The notes: generated from the letters alone by a model not told the origin. A stretch of 51,165 nt of DNA from Christensenella sp. UBA1750 (GCA_002315655.1 DCHO01000058.1:1-51165); one strand, 5' to 3'. Shown: positions 23,301 to 33,369, counted from the stretch's first letter. Numbers and translations are program-made.

Positions 23301-25544
23301 ATGCTTTTGGATTTATGCGGAAAATGGAACCTTTTCTATCATCCTGCCTGTGACGAAATGGGCGAATACACCACTTGGCCTAAAATCGAGGCGCAGGTTC
23401 CCGGCAATGTGGAGCTGGATCTGTGGCACGCCGGGATCGAGCCCGACCCGTTCTTCGGCACCAATATTTATAAGTATCGGAAGTATGAGTTCTACAACTG
23501 GAACTTAACAAGGACGTTTACATTGGATAAAGAGCCGACAGAACGCACAGATTTGGTGCTGGAGGGCGTGAACACTTTTGCGGAGGTCTTTATTAACGAC
23601 ATTTCCATAGGCAAGACCGACAATATGCTCATCGCCTTCCGACTGGACGCTTCCAAGGCATTAAAGGCGGGAGAAAACACTATCCGCGTGGCGATTGATT
23701 CCGCGTTCCACCACACAAAAGACGAACCGCTTCCCGTATGGGTCACGGCGCACGACCATGTGATCGAGTACAGCCGCCAGCGCAAAGCGCCGTCCTGCTT
23801 TTCATGGGACATTATGGGGCGGTTCACCTCCGCCGGGCTGTGGCGCGGCATTCACTTAGAAACCGTAAAGCCCACAAGGATTACCCAGGCGTACTATTCC
23901 ACGGAGAAATTGGAGCGGGATCACGCCCGGCTGTTTTTCAGCTGGCGCGTTGCGCTGCACGACTGGATGCCGGAAAACTACAAAATCCGTCTGACGATTG
24001 GGGAGACGGTCTATGAAACACCGGTGCTGGACAGGGGCGGAAACGCCTTTATCCGGGTGGACAACCCGCGGCTTTGGTGGCCGCGCAATTACGGTGAACA
24101 GAACCTCTATACGGCGCATCTGGAACTGTGGCACGGGGAGGAACTGGTTGATGTTCGGGAGGACACCATCGGCATCCGCAAGCTCAAAGTCGAACAGAAA
24201 ATGGCGCTGAATGATGCGGGCGAATTCAGAATCCTCTGTAACGGCGTGCCGATTCTGGCCAAGGGCAGCAACTGGGTTCCGCTGGATGCTCTGCACAGCC
24301 GCGACGCCGAGCGTTATGAGCAGGCACTTGCCCTGTTTGCCGAAGCGCAGTGCAACATCGTGCGCTGCTGGGGTGGCAATGTCTATGAGGACACCAAATT
24401 CTTTGACCTCTGCGATGAATTGGGCATCATGGTCTGGCAGGACTTCACCATGGCCGGCATCGCCTATCCGCAGGACAGAGCGTTTATGGATGCGCTGGAA
24501 AAGGAAGCGACCGCCGTGGTCTGCAAGGTACGCAACCATGCGAGCCTTCTTCTGTGGGCGGGCGACAATGAGTGCGACGAAAAGCTGACGAGCTTTGATT
24601 ACCCGGATAAGTACAATCCCATCACCCGCGAGCTGCTGCCTTCCGTGGTGCGCATGAACGACCCGTATCGGATGTTCCTGCCCTCCTCGCCCTACATTAC
24701 CGATGAGGTCGGAAGGTATCAGGGACCCGAACAGCACATCTGGGGCGTCCGGGCGTATTTCAAGGACGATTTCTATAAAAACCCCACCGCCCACTTCATT
24801 TCCGAGTGCGGCTATCACGGCTGCCCTTCGCCCGAATCCCTGAAAAAGTACATTCCGCAGGAACACCTGTGGCCGTACCAGAACGATTCCTGGGAGACGC
24901 ACAGCACCGATTATCAGCCCTACGGCGGCCGCGAATCCAGCCGCAACAAATTGATGGCCAATCAGGTCAAATTGCTTTTCGGCAGCATCCCGGAGGACTT
25001 GGAAACCTTCTCCTTACTTTCGCAGGTGGTGCAGGCCGAAGCGAAAAAGTTCTTCATCGAGCGTACTCGGATGCACAAATGGCGCAGAACGGGCATCATC
25101 TGGTGGAATATGCTGGATGGATGGCCGCAGATCTCCGACGCAGTGGTGGACTATTACTTTGACAAAAAGCGTGCTTTTTCCTATATCTGCCGCATCCAGC
25201 AGAAGATCTGTCTGATGGTGGACGAGCCGGTGGGCTGGGAGCACAGCCTGATACTCGGCAACGACAGCCGGGAGGATTTCACGGTCAAATGGAAAGTGAC
25301 CGATGCGGATTCCGGGGAAGTGCTGGCCGAAGGCACCGACTTCTCCCCCGCCAACGAAAATGTGACCCTGCGCAAGCTGCCCATTCCCCCGGCACAGCAG
25401 CGCCTGCTGCTTCTGACTTGGGAGGCCGGCGGAAAACGCTACGGGAATCACTTTATCAGCGGCTTCCCCGCCTATGATCCTGAAAAGATGAAAAAGTGGC
25501 TGAAAATCATCGACACCCTGCCCTGCGGCGAAATGATTGATTAA
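23301..25544 (+). CDS. Glycoside hydrolase family 2 enzyme (beta-mannosidase-like), second paralogue
   Basis: This 747-residue GH2 enzyme is colinear with the one at 1848-4163: same jelly-roll start (LCGKWNLFY), same KGSNWVP and NIVRCWGGN blocks, acid/base E424 in WAGDNE and nucleophile E502 in ISECGYHG. It lacks a signal peptide. The natural C-terminus reads KIIDTLPCGEMID, unlike the repeat-encoded tail of the paralogue. The start is ATG 23301 with AAGGAG 8 bases upstream; a TATAAT -10 box lies at 23258-23263 but no good -35 is visible. The GNAT gene follows. Substrate specificity cannot be read from sequence; a beta-mannoside is the best guess. Confidence 0.88.
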   Translation: MLLDLCGKWNLFYHPACDEMGEYTTWPKIEAQVPGNVELDLWHAGIEPDPFFGTNIYKYRKYEFYNWNLTRTFTLDKEPTERTDLVLEGVNTFAEVFINDISIGKTDNMLIAFRLDASKALKAGENTIRVAIDSAFHHTKDEPLPVWVTAHDHVIEYSRQRKAPSCFSWDIMGRFTSAGLWRGIHLETVKPTRITQAYYSTEKLERDHARLFFSWRVALHDWMPENYKIRLTIGETVYETPVLDRGGNAFIRVDNPRLWWPRNYGEQNLYTAHLELWHGEELVDVREDTIGIRKLKVEQKMALNDAGEFRILCNGVPILAKGSNWVPLDALHSRDAERYEQALALFAEAQCNIVRCWGGNVYEDTKFFDLCDELGIMVWQDFTMAGIAYPQDRAFMDALEKEATAVVCKVRNHASLLLWAGDNECDEKLTSFDYPDKYNPITRELLPSVVRMNDPYRMFLPSSPYITDEVGRYQGPEQHIWGVRAYFKDDFYKNPTAHFISECGYHGCPSPESLKKYIPQEHLWPYQNDSWETHSTDYQPYGGRESSRNKLMANQVKLLFGSIPEDLETFSLLSQVVQAEAKKFFIERTRMHKWRRTGIIWWNMLDGWPQISDAVVDYYFDKKRAFSYICRIQQKICLMVDEPVGWEHSLILGNDSREDFTVKWKVTDADSGEVLAEGTDFSPANENVTLRKLPIPPAQQRLLLLTWEAGGKRYGNHFISGFPAYDPEKMKKWLKIIDTLPCGEMID

Positions 25545-25585
25545 TTCGGGCGGTAGGATGACGGATTCTGAAAGGAGAAACCTTT

Positions 25586-26068
25586 ATGATTACGGGAAAA
25601 TTCATTGCCGGAAACGGCGATTTGCAGGAAGCCTACGGCATTCGGGAGGAAGTGTTCGTGAAGGAGCAGGGCTTCCCTGCGGAAATCGAGAGAGACGAAT
25701 ACGATGCGCGGGCGATCCATGCGCTGCTCTATGACGACGACCACAAGCCCGCCGCCACGGGAAGACTGTATATTGATAACGAAGGATTCTGGCATTTGGG
25801 GCGGATCTGCGTGCGCAAAGACCTGCGGGGAAAGCAATTAGGCGACCTTGTGATGCGCATGATGCTGGACAAGGCCATCGGCGCGGGTGCGGGGTTCTTC
25901 CGGCTGTCCGCACAAAGCTCCGTGGAGGGCTTCTACCGCATTTACGGGTTCACGCCCTACGGGGAGGAATATGAGGTCTGCGGAAAGCCCCATGTGAACA
26001 TGGAGGCCACGAAGGAGAGCATCGTTGCGGCGGTGTTTTCCGGGTGCAGAGGGGAAAAGTTTGTGTAA
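25586..26068 (+). CDS. GNAT-family N-acetyltransferase
   Basis: This 160-residue GNAT protein resembles the ElaA subgroup: IREEVFVKEQGFP at the front, the acetyl-CoA loop ICVRKDLRGKQLGDLVMRMML (R/Q-x-x-G-x-G/A type) and the C-terminal FYRIYGFTPYGEEYEV with a substrate-shaping IPH-like end (GKPHVNM). The acceptor is unknown. AGGAG lies 8 bases before the ATG. It follows the GH2 gene by 41 bases on the same strand and may share its transcript. Confidence 0.85.
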   Translation: MITGKFIAGNGDLQEAYGIREEVFVKEQGFPAEIERDEYDARAIHALLYDDDHKPAATGRLYIDNEGFWHLGRICVRKDLRGKQLGDLVMRMMLDKAIGAGAGFFRLSAQSSVEGFYRIYGFTPYGEEYEVCGKPHVNMEATKESIVAAVFSGCRGEKFV

Positions 26069-26084
26069 GGCGTAAATGCGGCTG

Positions 26085-26212
26085 GGGATGCACTCCGGCG
26101 GCCTCCCCCGTAAAGGGGAAGCCGCCGGAGTGCCGGGCTTCCTCGACGGAAGCCCGGGGACTCCCTCAGTCAGCCTCGACGGCTGACAGCTCCCTCGCAC
26201 GCGAAGGAGCCT
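26085..26212 (+). repeat. Modular hairpin repeat, full copy before addB
   Basis: A 19-bp inverted repeat (26090-26108 / 26115-26133) has one C-A mismatch on the plus strand (G-U on the minus). It is followed by a GGGCTTCC-TCGAC-GGAAGCCC hairpin and the complete CTCCCTCAGTC...GACAGCTCCC...GAAGGAGCC module. The module ends one base before the AAGGAG ribosome-binding site of addB. Confidence 0.85.
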
Positions 26213-26224
26213 AAGGAGATGTAT

Positions 26225-29200
26225 ATGGCGATTAAGTGCATTGTCGGGAAGATCGGAGCGGGGAAGACGACGAAGTGTGTCGAAATCATCCGCGAAAAAC
26301 TGAATAAGAGGGAAAAGCTCATCTACATGGTGCCGGAACAGGACACCGTGGAGTCGGAGCTTTTTTTGGTCGAAAGGCTGCATCTGCCGGTGCTGTGGGA
26401 CTTGGATGTGCTCTCCCCCACGCGGCTGTGCGGGAAAATCCGCAAGGAAGCGGGTGGGTCGGCCAAGGTGCTGCTCTCCGATGCGGGACGCGCCATGGCT
26501 CTGCGCAACGCTATGCACACCTTGGGGTCGAGCCTTAAAGTGTTCCGCTCCGGGTCGATTGAGGCAGCGGATCAGATGGGCGATCTGCTGGTGGAATTGA
26601 AGCGCGGCGGGAACGACCCCATGAGCCTTCATCTGGCGGCGGACAGAATGCCGCCGGAAAATGCACTGACACAGAAGCTCTATGACCTTGCGGCGGTGTA
26701 TGAGGAATTTGCGGGCGAAACGGGCGGCAAATACGAAGACGGCGTGGACTTGCAGCTGGAATGTGCCGAAATTGCGGAGAAATGCGCATATCTTACGGAC
26801 AAGCACATTCTTGTGGACGGCTTTGACGTGCTGCCGTATTCCACCATCCGACTGCTTATCGCGCTGTCCAAGGTGTGTGCAAGCGTGACCGTGACCTTTT
26901 CGCTGTGCGGGGAAAACGAGGCGGAAGCGGAGGCCTATGCCCAGGTGCGGGAAGCGTATGTTATGCTGCTTGACCTGTGCGGCGCGGAGGGCGTGGCGGT
27001 TGAGACCGTGACGCTGGCGGGCAGACCGCATGACAATGCCGAGTTGGAAGCGCTGCGGCAGAATCTCTACGCAAGACGCATTTGGAGCGTTTCTGAAAAG
27101 CCTGAATGTGTGCATCTGGTGACGGCGCGTGACCCGTACATGGAGTGCGAGCGGGCGGCGGGGTATATTTTTGAACAGTGCCGCACAAAGGGACTGCACT
27201 ATAAGGAGATCGCCATTGTCTGCGGGGACATGGCGGCCTATGAGAATCGCATCGCCTCTGCCCTGTCCAAACGGGGCATCCGGGCGTATATCGACAAAAA
27301 AATGTCCGCCATCGAGCATCCCGCGGCGCACTATCTGCTCTCTGCCCTAACCGGCGCGGCGCGGTATTTCCGGCAGGAGGATATGCTGCGGGCGTTAAAG
27401 TCCGGGATGTGCGGGCTTGGTGAAAAGGAATGTGACCGCATAGAGCTATCCGTTCTGGAAAAAGGACTGGAGGGCATCAGGTGGGAATTTGAGCTGCCGG
27501 AGGAAGACACCGGGAACCAAAGCGAGGGCGAGCGGGGCATAAACGAAATCAAGGAACTGTTCTTTGCGCCCATCCGCGAGTTCCGCGACAAGGGGAAGAC
27601 CCGCTCCGTGCGTGCGTTTTGCGAGGACACGGTTTGCCTCATGGAGCGCGTGGGCATGGGAAATCAGCTGCTTGCCCTGTTTGAGGCGGCGAAAGCGGAC
27701 GGCGACGAGCGGCGGATGCAGATTTTATCGCAGGTGCAGGACGCGGTGAACGACGTTCTTTCGCAGGCGGTGGAGCTGTGCGGGGATGAGGAATGTGACA
27801 TCGAGGACTTCATCAAGCTGCTGCGGGCGGGACTTGCCGCCGTGGAGATCGGCGCGATTCCCATGTCGCCGGATGCGGTGCTGGTGACGACCCCACAGCG
27901 GGCAAAGCTGCGGAACATCCGTCTGCTCTATGTGCTCGGCATGAACGCCGACAGCATTCCCGCGCCCTATTCCGACAATGCGCTGCTCTCCGAAAGCGAG
28001 AAAAAAGACCTGATGGATGCGGCCAAAGCGGCGGAGTGCGAAATCAAGTTAAATCTCATGCACAACAAGGCGGCGGTGGAGCAGTTCCTGCTGCAAAGCC
28101 TTCTGACCTGTCCGAAGGACACATTGGTGCTGTCCTGCCCTTCCGTGGATGCAAGAGGCACGGCGCTGCGGCCTTCCGTGCTGCTGGCGCGGGTGAAGCG
28201 CATTTTCCCGAACATCGTGGAAGAATGCGGAATTTTCGGGGACAGGTATGTCTATGCCGGGTCGGAAAGTGCCATGGCGGACGTTCTTTCGAGCCTTTGG
28301 CTGACGGGCAAAGCCGGACACGCGGAGGCGCTGTCCCTCTGTCAGACTTTAATGGAAACGTCTCCCGAGACCTTGGAGCGCATAAAGAAGCAGGAGACGC
28401 TGCTGACTCCGGGGCTGCTTAATGAAATGACGGCACAGATGCTCTACACGCGGCTGAACAAGCAGAAAAAGTACAGGGTAGACGGGCTGGTGGCGGGCAT
28501 TTCCCAGCTGGAACGCTACGCCCTTTGCCCCTTTGCGCATTTTGTGGGCTTCGGGCTGCGCCCGCAGGAGATGAAAACCCCCGAGATGGACCCGCGGGAC
28601 TTGGGCACCTTGGAGCACGCCGCCGTGGAGCAGTTCTACAAGGCCATGGTGAACCGAAAGTATGAGCTGACCGACGAGGAAGCGGAAGATTTAATGGTAA
28701 AGACGCTGGAACCGCTGCTGGAAAACGACGCCTATCACCGGCACGGCGGCGGGCTGATGCTGGCCAACCACAGCGAGATCAAGCACGCCCTGCGCCGCAT
28801 GAGCAGACTTCTGGCGACCCAGAACCGCGTCTCCGGCTTTGTGACGGAGGAGACCGAGAGAAGCTTCACCCCGCAGGACGCGCCGCCGCTGCATCTGCCG
28901 GACGGGCGAAAGGTTTATCTGGAAGGGAAAATCGACCGCATCGACATAGGATATGTGGACGGGGAAAAATACGCACGGGTCATTGACTACAAGACCGGCA
29001 GCACGGCTCTTAATATGGAGGATGTGTTCTACGGACTGCGGATGCAGCTGCTTTTGTATCTGTCTGCCGTGCTCAGAATGGAGGACGCGCACCCGGCGGG
29101 CATCTTCTATCAGAAGCTGGGCGACGCTTCGGTGAATCTGGAGGGTGCGGAGTTTTCCGACAAAATCGCGGAAAAGCGCAACAAAAAGCTGCGGCTGTCG

Positions 29201-29590
29201 GGGTACATTCTGGAAAACGATGAGGTCATTGACGAAATGTGCAAAGACCCCGCATGGACGGAACAGATTCTGCCCGTGGAACGGAACAAGGACGGCTCCT
29301 TCAACAAAAAGAGCTTGGATAAGCTCCTTCCGGAAGAGGATTTCAATACCTTATTGCACCACACTTACCGAAAACTAAACTCCGTTGCCAAGGGCATTCT
29401 GCGGGGGGACACAAAGATCGCGCCGGTGGAAACCAAAGAATCGGATTCCTGCCGGAACTGCGCCTACCGCCCGATCTGCCTCTTTGAAAACGGGCTGCCC
29501 GGATGCGAGAAGAAGAATCTGGCAATGAAGCATGACGAGGCCTTGGAGCGCATCAGAAAGGAGGAGGAAAATGCCGAACTTTACGAATGA
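26225..29590 (+). CDS. addB: ATP-dependent helicase/nuclease subunit AddB
   Basis: AddB is the second subunit of the AddAB double-strand-break resection complex and recognises Chi. This 1121-residue protein has the Walker A loop GKIGAGKT (8-15), an inactivated helicase-like body, and a C-terminal RecB-type nuclease domain (GKIDRIDIG...VIDYKTGS). The four iron-sulfur cysteines are present with Bacillus-like spacing: C768 (YALCPF) and C1076, C1079, C1085. The start is ATG 26225, six bases after AAGGAG; the ATG at 26219 is too close to that site. It overlaps addA by 20 bases. Confidence 0.95.
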   Translation: MAIKCIVGKIGAGKTTKCVEIIREKLNKREKLIYMVPEQDTVESELFLVERLHLPVLWDLDVLSPTRLCGKIRKEAGGSAKVLLSDAGRAMALRNAMHTLGSSLKVFRSGSIEAADQMGDLLVELKRGGNDPMSLHLAADRMPPENALTQKLYDLAAVYEEFAGETGGKYEDGVDLQLECAEIAEKCAYLTDKHILVDGFDVLPYSTIRLLIALSKVCASVTVTFSLCGENEAEAEAYAQVREAYVMLLDLCGAEGVAVETVTLAGRPHDNAELEALRQNLYARRIWSVSEKPECVHLVTARDPYMECERAAGYIFEQCRTKGLHYKEIAIVCGDMAAYENRIASALSKRGIRAYIDKKMSAIEHPAAHYLLSALTGAARYFRQEDMLRALKSGMCGLGEKECDRIELSVLEKGLEGIRWEFELPEEDTGNQSEGERGINEIKELFFAPIREFRDKGKTRSVRAFCEDTVCLMERVGMGNQLLALFEAAKADGDERRMQILSQVQDAVNDVLSQAVELCGDEECDIEDFIKLLRAGLAAVEIGAIPMSPDAVLVTTPQRAKLRNIRLLYVLGMNADSIPAPYSDNALLSESEKKDLMDAAKAAECEIKLNLMHNKAAVEQFLLQSLLTCPKDTLVLSCPSVDARGTALRPSVLLARVKRIFPNIVEECGIFGDRYVYAGSESAMADVLSSLWLTGKAGHAEALSLCQTLMETSPETLERIKKQETLLTPGLLNEMTAQMLYTRLNKQKKYRVDGLVAGISQLERYALCPFAHFVGFGLRPQEMKTPEMDPRDLGTLEHAAVEQFYKAMVNRKYELTDEEAEDLMVKTLEPLLENDAYHRHGGGLMLANHSEIKHALRRMSRLLATQNRVSGFVTEETERSFTPQDAPPLHLPDGRKVYLEGKIDRIDIGYVDGEKYARVIDYKTGSTALNMEDVFYGLRMQLLLYLSAVLRMEDAHPAGIFYQKLGDASVNLEGAEFSDKIAEKRNKKLRLSGYILENDEVIDEMCKDPAWTEQILPVERNKDGSFNKKSLDKLLPEEDFNTLLHHTYRKLNSVAKGILRGDTKIAPVETKESDSCRNCAYRPICLFENGLPGCEKKNLAMKHDEALERIRKEEENAELYE

Positions 29591-32500
29591 ACAGCAAAGC
29601 GTCATTGATTTTGGCAGAGGCAATCTGCTGGTCTCCGCCGCCGCCGGCTCCGGCAAAACGGCGGTGCTGGTGGAGCGGATTGTGCGCCTGGTCAAAGACG
29701 GCGAGGACATGGCTTCCTTCCTTATTGTGACCTTCACAAAGGCCGCCGCGGAGGAATTGAAGGAGCGTCTGCACGCATCGCTGGAAAAGGCTGCGGAGGA
29801 AGACGAGCGCTGCGAGGAAGCCCTAAAGCGGCTGCCGCTGGCGGGCATTTCCACCATCCATTCCTTCTGCCTGACGGTGCTTGCGCGCTACTTTGAAAAG
29901 GCGGGCACAGAGGCGAAAATCCGCATTTCGTCGGAAGGCGAGCGCACGGTGCTGTTTAACCGGGCGATGGACAATACCTTAAACCGCCTGTACGAAGACC
30001 CGGAAATGCTGGAAAAGCTGGAGGAAATCGGTTCCTCCCGGCAGGTACGGCTGAATATTGAGAGCCTGTATAAGTTCTTAATGTGCCGCCCCGACCCGGA
30101 AAGGTGGCTGGAGGATGCGGAAAACGGGTACGAAAAGGAAATCAAAGATACGGAAAATGCGCCGTGGTTTGTGCGGGAATGTTCCTCCGGGCAGTACGGC
30201 TTTCGGCAGGCCATAAAGGAAGCGGAATTTGCGCTTGCATTTCTGCGGGAATCCGAATGCGAGGACTGCCGCGCCATGGAGGGGTTCATCCAAAGGGATA
30301 TAGAGCTCATGCGCGAAGGGCTGAACCTCATCGGGGAGAAGGTGGCCTTTCCCACATGGAAAGCCCCCGGCAAGCACAACGCGGAAAAGAGTGCCGATCT
30401 GAAAGCCTTGCAGGATAAACGAACCGCCTATAAGGACGATTGGAACGATTCCTACAAAAACAAATTGACCTTAACACCATGGGAGCAGGAAAAACTGGAA
30501 AAAATGGCACAGCCTTTGCACACCCTCTGCGAGGCGACAAGGGCGTTTATGAAGGAATATGCCCGCCTGAAAGCCGAAAACGGTACGGTGGATTACTCCG
30601 ATCTGGAACAGATGACGCTGAAACTTACCTGTGACGAAGGGGTCTGTGCCGACCTTCGGCGGCAGTACGCCCACATATTTGTGGACGAATATCAGGATTC
30701 CAGCGAGATTCAGGAGACCTTATTACAGCGCATTTCCCGGGGGGACAATGTGTTCCATGTGGGCGATGTGAAGCAGTCCATCTACGGCTTCCGCCAGTCC
30801 GACCCGCAGCTGTTCCTGTCAGAAATGGAGCGGTTCGGACAAAAGTACGGCGGGGAGCTGATCGCCCTAAACCGCAACTTCCGCTCCGCAAAAAATGTGC
30901 TTTATGCCACAAATCTGGTCTTTTCCGGCTGCATGAACAAGGAGCTTGCGGGCATGGAGTATGACGAAAACGCCCGCCTCAATCCCGGCAGGGAGGAAAC
31001 GGGCGAGGCGACGCGCCTTGTGCTCATCGACAAAAACGAGGTGAGCGAAGCAGCCGCAAAGCCCGATGAGGAAACGGAAGAAGAACCTCAGATCGGGGAA
31101 ATCTGCGCGGCGGTGCAGCTGGCAAAGCAGCTTCACGGAACGCCCGTCAGGGACAAATCCGGCACGGTGCGCCCCGCCAAGTGGAGCGACATTGTGCTGC
31201 TGCGCCGGGCGGTATCAAGTGTGCTGCCCAAGTTCCGGGAGGCCTTTGCCAAGGCGGGGATTCCGTTCTATGCCTCCCGGGGCGGCAGCTTTTACGAGAC
31301 CCCGGAAATTCTGCTTTCTCTGGATATGCTCTGGGCGGTGCACAATCCGCTGGAGGACATTCATTTTATCGGCGCGCTGTTCGGCGTGGGCGGCTTTTCG
31401 GCGCAGGAGGTCGCGCAGATGCGGCTTTACGGGCGCGGGGAGTTTCAGGAGCATGAGGGAAAGCGCATGGCGCTGTGCGTGGAGGATTTTATCAAGGGGA
31501 ATCCCGAAGACCCGCTGGCGAAGCGCGCTTCCGAATTTATGGAACTGCTGTCCTCTCTGCGAAGGCTTGCGCAGGAAGGGAGCCTTTCCGAGCTGTGCGC
31601 GGCGATGCTGGAAAGAACCGGGCTTTACGCCCGCTTTGCCGCCCTGCCCAAGGGCAGGGAGCGCGTGGCGAACCTGCAATCGCTTCCCGAACGTGCGGCG
31701 GAATACGACGCGGCGGGGCTGCGGCTTTCGGACTTCCTGCTGCGGATTCAGGAGACCGGCGAGAGCCGCAAGGAGGAGGATGTTCCCGCCTTCTCCGATA
31801 ACGACGACGCGGTGCGCATGATGACGGTGCACCAGTCCAAGGGGCTGGAATTTCCCATCGTCATCGGCTGCGGGCTGGGGGTTAAATTCACCTTCGGCAA
31901 TGACAAGGCCGCATCGGGCTATCTGACCTCCCGCATCTGGGCAAATGCCGAAGACGGGCTGGCCTTGCAATACTATGACGCGGAAAATGCCGTGTTTGAC
32001 GCGACGCTGAAAACCCGTGCCGTTGCGGAGATCAAAAAGCGCAGGGATTTGCAGGAAGAAATCCGCATTCTCTATGTCATGATGACCCGCGCAAGGGAAC
32101 AGCTCATATTGCTGGGCGAGGTGGACAATCTGCAAAAGCGGATGGAAAGATGGGCGGAAAACGCGAAAAAGCCCGGCTGCTTTTTCGACCTCATCATGCC
32201 ATACGTCTTGCCCCATCCCGATGCCGCCGCGCTTCGCGGGGCTTACGGCGTGAAGATGGAGGAGGTGCGGGACGCCTCGCAATGGCTGATCTCGGTCGGC
32301 ACGGAGGAGGAAATCACCGAAAAGGCAATCGGGGAAGAAAAGCAGGAGGAAGCACAGGCGGACGCGGCCTATGTGCAGGAGCTCAAAAACCAGCTCTCGT
32401 GGGTCTATCCCTTCCCCGAGCCGAAGGACAAGCAAAAGCAGTCCGTGACCGAGCTGGTGCACGGCAGGGCAGAGCGATTCTTTACCGTAAGCAGACCAAA

Positions 32501-33017
32501 GTTTATGGAGGAAGAAGAAATGCTCTCCGGCGCGTCCAGGGGCACGGCGATCCATCGGGTGATGGAAATTCTCGATTTGGAAAGGCTTGCTTCCTGCGAA
32601 AGTATGCAGGAGGAAATCGTGGCGCAGATCAACGCTGCGGAAGCGGATTTCCGCATGAGCGGGGCGGAAGCCGCCGCTGCCCGGGACGCGGTGCAGGAGA
32701 TCGAGGACTTCTTCACCTCCTTCATCGGCAAAAAGATGCTCTCCGGTGCGAAGGTGTACCGCGAACAGCCCTTCCAGATGAAAATCGGCGGAAGTCTGGT
32801 GCAGGGCGTGATTGACCTCATCGTGGAGGATGAGGACGGCGCGATTGTGGTGGATTACAAGACCGACCGGTCAGGGTTGGATGCGGAAAGCGTCCGGCAG
32901 CGACATGGGCAGCAGGTCAGTCTCTACCGCGAGGCGGCAGAGCGAAACGGCATGAAGGTCAAACTGGTCGTTGTGTACCTGTTCTCTGTCGGAAAAATCG
33001 TGGAAATCGTAAAATAG
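29571..33017 (+). CDS. addA: ATP-dependent helicase/nuclease subunit AddA
   Basis: AddA is the UvrD-like 3'-5' helicase and nuclease of AddAB. The 1148-residue protein has Walker A AAAGSGKT (23-30), motif Ia FTKAAAEEL, the DExx box VDEYQDS (371-377), GDVKQSIYGFR, the late helicase motif TVHQSKGLEFP and MMTRAREQL. The C-terminal nuclease site is GVIDL (D1082) and VDYKTD (D1095, K1097). The start is ATG 29571 behind AGGAGGAGGAAA, inside the end of addB, so the subunits are translationally coupled. A hairpin repeat follows directly. Confidence 0.96.
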   Translation: MPNFTNEQQSVIDFGRGNLLVSAAAGSGKTAVLVERIVRLVKDGEDMASFLIVTFTKAAAEELKERLHASLEKAAEEDERCEEALKRLPLAGISTIHSFCLTVLARYFEKAGTEAKIRISSEGERTVLFNRAMDNTLNRLYEDPEMLEKLEEIGSSRQVRLNIESLYKFLMCRPDPERWLEDAENGYEKEIKDTENAPWFVRECSSGQYGFRQAIKEAEFALAFLRESECEDCRAMEGFIQRDIELMREGLNLIGEKVAFPTWKAPGKHNAEKSADLKALQDKRTAYKDDWNDSYKNKLTLTPWEQEKLEKMAQPLHTLCEATRAFMKEYARLKAENGTVDYSDLEQMTLKLTCDEGVCADLRRQYAHIFVDEYQDSSEIQETLLQRISRGDNVFHVGDVKQSIYGFRQSDPQLFLSEMERFGQKYGGELIALNRNFRSAKNVLYATNLVFSGCMNKELAGMEYDENARLNPGREETGEATRLVLIDKNEVSEAAAKPDEETEEEPQIGEICAAVQLAKQLHGTPVRDKSGTVRPAKWSDIVLLRRAVSSVLPKFREAFAKAGIPFYASRGGSFYETPEILLSLDMLWAVHNPLEDIHFIGALFGVGGFSAQEVAQMRLYGRGEFQEHEGKRMALCVEDFIKGNPEDPLAKRASEFMELLSSLRRLAQEGSLSELCAAMLERTGLYARFAALPKGRERVANLQSLPERAAEYDAAGLRLSDFLLRIQETGESRKEEDVPAFSDNDDAVRMMTVHQSKGLEFPIVIGCGLGVKFTFGNDKAASGYLTSRIWANAEDGLALQYYDAENAVFDATLKTRAVAEIKKRRDLQEEIRILYVMMTRAREQLILLGEVDNLQKRMERWAENAKKPGCFFDLIMPYVLPHPDAAALRGAYGVKMEEVRDASQWLISVGTEEEITEKAIGEEKQEEAQADAAYVQELKNQLSWVYPFPEPKDKQKQSVTELVHGRAERFFTVSRPKFMEEEEMLSGASRGTAIHRVMEILDLERLASCESMQEEIVAQINAAEADFRMSGAEAAAARDAVQEIEDFFTSFIGKKMLSGAKVYREQPFQMKIGGSLVQGVIDLIVEDEDGAIVVDYKTDRSGLDAESVRQRHGQQVSLYREAAERNGMKVKLVVVYLFSVGKIVEIVK

Positions 33018-33023
33018 TGGGAA

Positions 33024-33130
33024 TACCCACCGGAGGCCCCCACCCGAACCGCAAGCGGATTCGGGTGGGGGCCTCCGGTGGGAGCGCGGCAATAAGTTTT
33101 GCGGTTATCCAAATGCAGTGAGCCGCGCCA
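33024..33130 (+). repeat. Modular hairpin repeat with expanded second hairpin
   Basis: A long stem (33026-33082) has the inner core CCCACCCGAACC...GGATTCGGGTGGG, also present at 44454, inside different outer arms. The second hairpin has GCGCGGC/GCCGCGC arms and a loop of about 30 bases containing TTGCGGTTATC and ATGCAGTG, matching those at 40303 and 44499. With the reversed copy at 33206 it explains most of the 352-base gap between addA and yhaM; 33273-33369 shows nothing recognisable. Confidence 0.8.
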
Positions 33131-33205
33131 TTCGTTTCTTTTGCGTTTATACAACAGGTACGGTTTGTGTGCGGCCTTTCTTTGCGCACTTTGCCGGGTT
33201 ACGGC

Positions 33206-33272
33206 CTTGGGCTTCGTCGAGAAGCCCGCGACCCTCCCTTTGTGGGAGGGTTAGCAAATCGTTCCTGTTCCT
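33206..33272 (-). repeat. CAGGTACG-type hairpin repeat in reverse orientation
   Basis: Read on the minus strand this is GGAACAGGAACGATTTGCTA, then a CCCTCCC/GGGAGGG hairpin, then GGTCGCGGGCTTC-TCGAC-GAAGCCC. It is the same series of parts as the plus-strand copies at 7432, 35635 and 38624, and close to the reversed copy at 44631. Confidence 0.8.
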
Positions 33273-33369
33273 TTTACCACAGAAGAAACCTTCGGCGCGG
33301 CTCACAACAGCTGCAATTACGCCAAAACAAATTGCCGCGCCGGCCAAAGAAGCACAACAGCTGCGGTTA

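Noticed and set aside
23856..24902. 348-codon open frame on the minus strand
   Set aside because: It is antisense to the second GH2 gene; the first GH2 gene has a similar shadow.
25838..27331. 497-codon open frame on the minus strand
   Set aside because: It crosses the GNAT gene, a hairpin repeat and addB in antisense; no family resemblance.
31215..32555. 446-codon open frame on the minus strand
   Set aside because: It is antisense to addA, whose helicase and nuclease motifs are unambiguous.
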